From an uncultured Tolumonas sp. (GTDB lineage Bacteria > Pseudomonadota > Gammaproteobacteria > Enterobacterales > Aeromonadaceae), in contig NZ_OY781378.1 in the NCBI RefSeq assembly GCF_963676665.1, positions 1,270,001 through 1,334,000 on the forward strand: a DNA stretch of 64,000 bases. Direction: 5' to 3'. Position numbers and translations under genes: made by a program. This document shows, piece by piece, positions 62,485-64,000 of the stretch (its first letter is position 1; each line of letters opens with the position of its first letter). The notes below the pieces were generated by a model. The model did not search any database and was not told the origin of the DNA. It was given only the letters and a program-made list of their open reading frames with translations.

Positions 62485-62952
62485 TTGGATAAACCGCAAA
62501 ATACGATCTTTACCCTGCTCATGCTGCTAACACCGATCATGGCGTGTGCTGAGAATTCTTTTTCAAATGACACTGCATTTAGCTTCAACGAAAGCTGGCG
62601 AAATAATACGCAAGATATATTCCGGTCTTATCAGGAAAAAAACAGACTCGATAGTCCCTCTTTATTCGAAGGTATAATAAAGGATAAACCGCTCAATTTT
62701 GAAAATGCAGCAATACAAAGCGGGCAGTTCAATTTCGATTATCCGGACACGATTGATTCACCGTTAAATGACTATTTCTCTGAAAAGAATCAACCTCATT
62801 CTTTTCAGAATTCTCGGGTATATAAGCTGATACCTAAAGATTTAGTACCTTATTTGGGGCTGCGAATGAAATATAACATTACCGCCAAATTTGGTTTGGT
62901 TAACGATATAACACCAAAGAATATATTTTATGGTCTGACTTATAACTATTAA
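62485..62952 (+). CDS. secreted hypothetical protein, 155 residues
   Basis: TTG 62485 appears to be the start: AAGGAA lies eight bases upstream and the next ATG would cut the signal peptide. The product opens MDKPQNTIFTLLMLLTPIMA and is cut after ACA/EN. The mature part is Asn/Ser/Phe-rich, with no recognised domain; it ends LRMKYNITAKFGLVNDITPK then a tail with a terminal Tyr (LTYNY), which hints at a beta-rich outer-membrane-type protein. No partner is evident. A bidirectional terminator follows at 62990. Confidence 0.6.
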   Translation: MDKPQNTIFTLLMLLTPIMACAENSFSNDTAFSFNESWRNNTQDIFRSYQEKNRLDSPSLFEGIIKDKPLNFENAAIQSGQFNFDYPDTIDSPLNDYFSEKNQPHSFQNSRVYKLIPKDLVPYLGLRMKYNITAKFGLVNDITPKNIFYGLTYNY

Positions 62953-62989
62953 GTGATTCAAAACTGCATTGTCGCATCTATGGAAAAGA

Positions 62990-63017
62990 AAAAGAGGAGC
63001 TAATGCTCCTCTTTTTC
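62990..63017. terminator. bidirectional terminator
   Basis: AAAAGAGGAGC pairs with GCTCCTCTTTT around a TAAT loop, followed by T. It separates the convergent secreted-protein and nitroreductase genes. Confidence 0.85.
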
Positions 63018-63032
63018 GATGTTATCGAGTGA

Positions 63033-63671
63033 TTATTTCATTTCAATAACAAATTGTTCTTTTGTCCGGCGAACTTTCTTTAGATTAACCAGCCAATCGC
63101 CTTCGGTAGCGCGGTATCCAAGAGGCAGCAGAATAACAGAACGTAATCCTAGTTTGCTCAAACCGAGTATTTCGTCGACTTTAGCAGGGTCAAAACCTTC
63201 CATTGGCGTACAATCAACTTTTACTTCAGCTGCAGCGATGAGTGCGGTTCCTAAACCAATATAAGCTTGGCGGGCGGCATGTTGATAGTTGGTTTCTGCA
63301 TCACGTTGCGTGTAGTTAGCCAGCAACATATTGCGATAATTTTCCCAACCTTCGTTTTTGAAACCGCGTTCTTCATTTACCAGATCGAACATCATATTGA
63401 TCCGTTCTGCGGTGTAATTATCCCACGCAGCAAAAACCAGTAAATGTGAACTATCGGTGATTTGGCTTTGTTCCCAGGCGTGAGGCTGAATTTGCGCTTT
63501 CAATTCCGGGTTGGTCACCACAATAACTTGGTAAGGCTGCAAGCCACTGGAGCTGGCGGTCAGACGAATAGCTTCCAGAATGAAATCGACTTTTTCATCT
63601 TCTACCGGCAAAGAAGAATCCATTTTTTTAGTTGCGTAACGCCACTCTAAATCTTTCAATAAATTAGTCAT
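63033..63671 (-). CDS. NAD(P)H nitroreductase, NfsB-like
   Basis: The protein has 212 residues from ATG 63671, after AAGGATAAA; 15 in-frame upstream residues are less likely. Nitroreductase-family marks are EWRYATKKMD near the start, IRLTASSSGLQPYQVIVV (FMN binding), ARQAYIGLGTALIAAAEVKV and LGLRSVILLPLGYRATEGDW. It is an FMN enzyme of the oxygen-insensitive type that reduces nitro compounds or quinones. It resembles the group of E. coli NfsB. It appears to be a single-gene unit. Confidence 0.9.
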   Translation of the reverse strand: MTNLLKDLEWRYATKKMDSSLPVEDEKVDFILEAIRLTASSSGLQPYQVIVVTNPELKAQIQPHAWEQSQITDSSHLLVFAAWDNYTAERINMMFDLVNEERGFKNEGWENYRNMLLANYTQRDAETNYQHAARQAYIGLGTALIAAAEVKVDCTPMEGFDPAKVDEILGLSKLGLRSVILLPLGYRATEGDWLVNLKKVRRTKEQFVIEMK

Positions 63672-63775
63672 TTTATCCTTCCGTTCTTTTATAGTAAGGG
63701 GAGTCAACTCAACCAAATAATCTCTCCCTCTACATCAATAAGCAATCGCCAGCATCACAACAATCGTGTTGGGTC

Positions 63776-64000
63776 TCAGTAATTACTAGCTACGCGAGTT
63801 GATGTGTTTGACTCTTCAACGGCATGTTTGACTGCGTCACCCAGCTGCCAGACGGCCATGGAGTAGTGCACACTCTTGTTATAGCGTGTGATGGTGTAGA
63901 AATTAGACAGTCCGTACCAATATTCGTAATTGGTACCCACATCCAAACGTAATACGCTGGCTTCGGTATGCGTACCGAGGCTCTTGGTTGGTTTTAGACC
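63776..64000 (-). CDS. mltB: MltB-like lytic murein transglycosylase (C-terminal part)
   Basis: The last 75 residues are seen, running off the right edge; the stop is at 63776-63778. The sequence LSNFYTITRYNKSVHYSMAV then WQLGDAV is the family C-terminal signature of MltB-type lytic transglycosylases, which cleave peptidoglycan to 1,6-anhydro-muramyl products. The catalytic domain lies outside the window. It is oriented leftward beyond the nitroreductase, 105 bases away. Confidence 0.8.
   Translation of the reverse strand, partial: GLKPTKSLGTHTEASVLRLDVGTNYEYWYGLSNFYTITRYNKSVHYSMAVWQLGDAVKHAVEESNTSTRVASNY

Overview
The window is a chromosomal stretch of a facultatively anaerobic gammaproteobacterium. 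Gene relatedness (Fsr, YjjG, YigZ, HelD, KdpFABC and Kup close in character to enteric proteins, plus an ISAs1-type element and an NADH-linked [FeFe] hydrogenase) points to Aeromonadales, possibly Tolumonas. That placement is inference from recognised protein character, not a search. No rRNA, tRNA or CRISPR array was seen.

Layout. 1-1141 holds the start of a nucleoside/sugar-type ABC ATPase running off the left edge. 1.4-9.7 kb has helicase IV, a PEBP-like periplasmic protein, an AraC-type regulator split by an ISAs1-family element (4459-5669, with 10-bp target duplications), a fosmidomycin-resistance-type exporter, a thioredoxin-like/DUF2703 pair and small proteins. 9.9-18.3 kb is a sucrose locus. 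A fructokinase diverges from an operon of binding protein, two permeases, a GH32 hydrolase and an ATPase, followed by a LacI-type regulator. Sucrose is probably imported intact by the ABC system, hydrolysed in the cytoplasm, and the fructose phosphorylated. Behind it lies an internally deleted maltose-acetyltransferase remnant.

18.6-38.3 kb is mixed housekeeping and stress functions: a large Ntn-hydrolase-type lipoprotein-like/periplasmic enzyme, an RNase D-like exonuclease, a cupredoxin, a Nudix hydrolase, YigZ, a TerB-like protein, riboflavin synthase, YjjG, a hemerythrin-PAS-GGDEF cyclase, a RamR/RomA-like pair with RamR-like operators, a NYN-DUF1272-AlkC operon, glutathione peroxidase, an HD-GYP protein, and a NmrA/DsbA-like/LysR group.

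38.3-48.3 kb is the potassium region: kdpF, kdpA (single-base frameshift), kdpB, kdpC, kdpD, kdpE and kup, with a KdpE-like tandem repeat upstream. A MerR regulator and a carboxymuconolactone-decarboxylase (CMD)-like gene follow, with a MerR-class promoter between them. 49.2-53.1 kb is a molybdate cluster: modE, modA, a porin and a two-domain Mop protein, without modBC. 53.8-56.4 kb is an M4 metalloprotease gene broken by an IS5-family element (CTAG duplication).

56.6-62.0 kb carries YhbP, an HdeA/Rap1a-like secreted protein, and an operon of NuoEF-type subunit, [FeFe] hydrogenase and a CMD-like protein. The right end has a decayed DUF4337 gene, a secreted unknown, a nitroreductase and the C-terminus of an MltB-type transglycosylase.

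Five genes appear disabled or decaying: araC-type, maa, kdpA, M4 protease and DUF4337. Nothing in the window is clearly a new defence or mobile system. The best leads are the unusual hydrogenase operon, the reiterated operator-like palindromes of the sucrose locus, and the modBC-less molybdate cluster.
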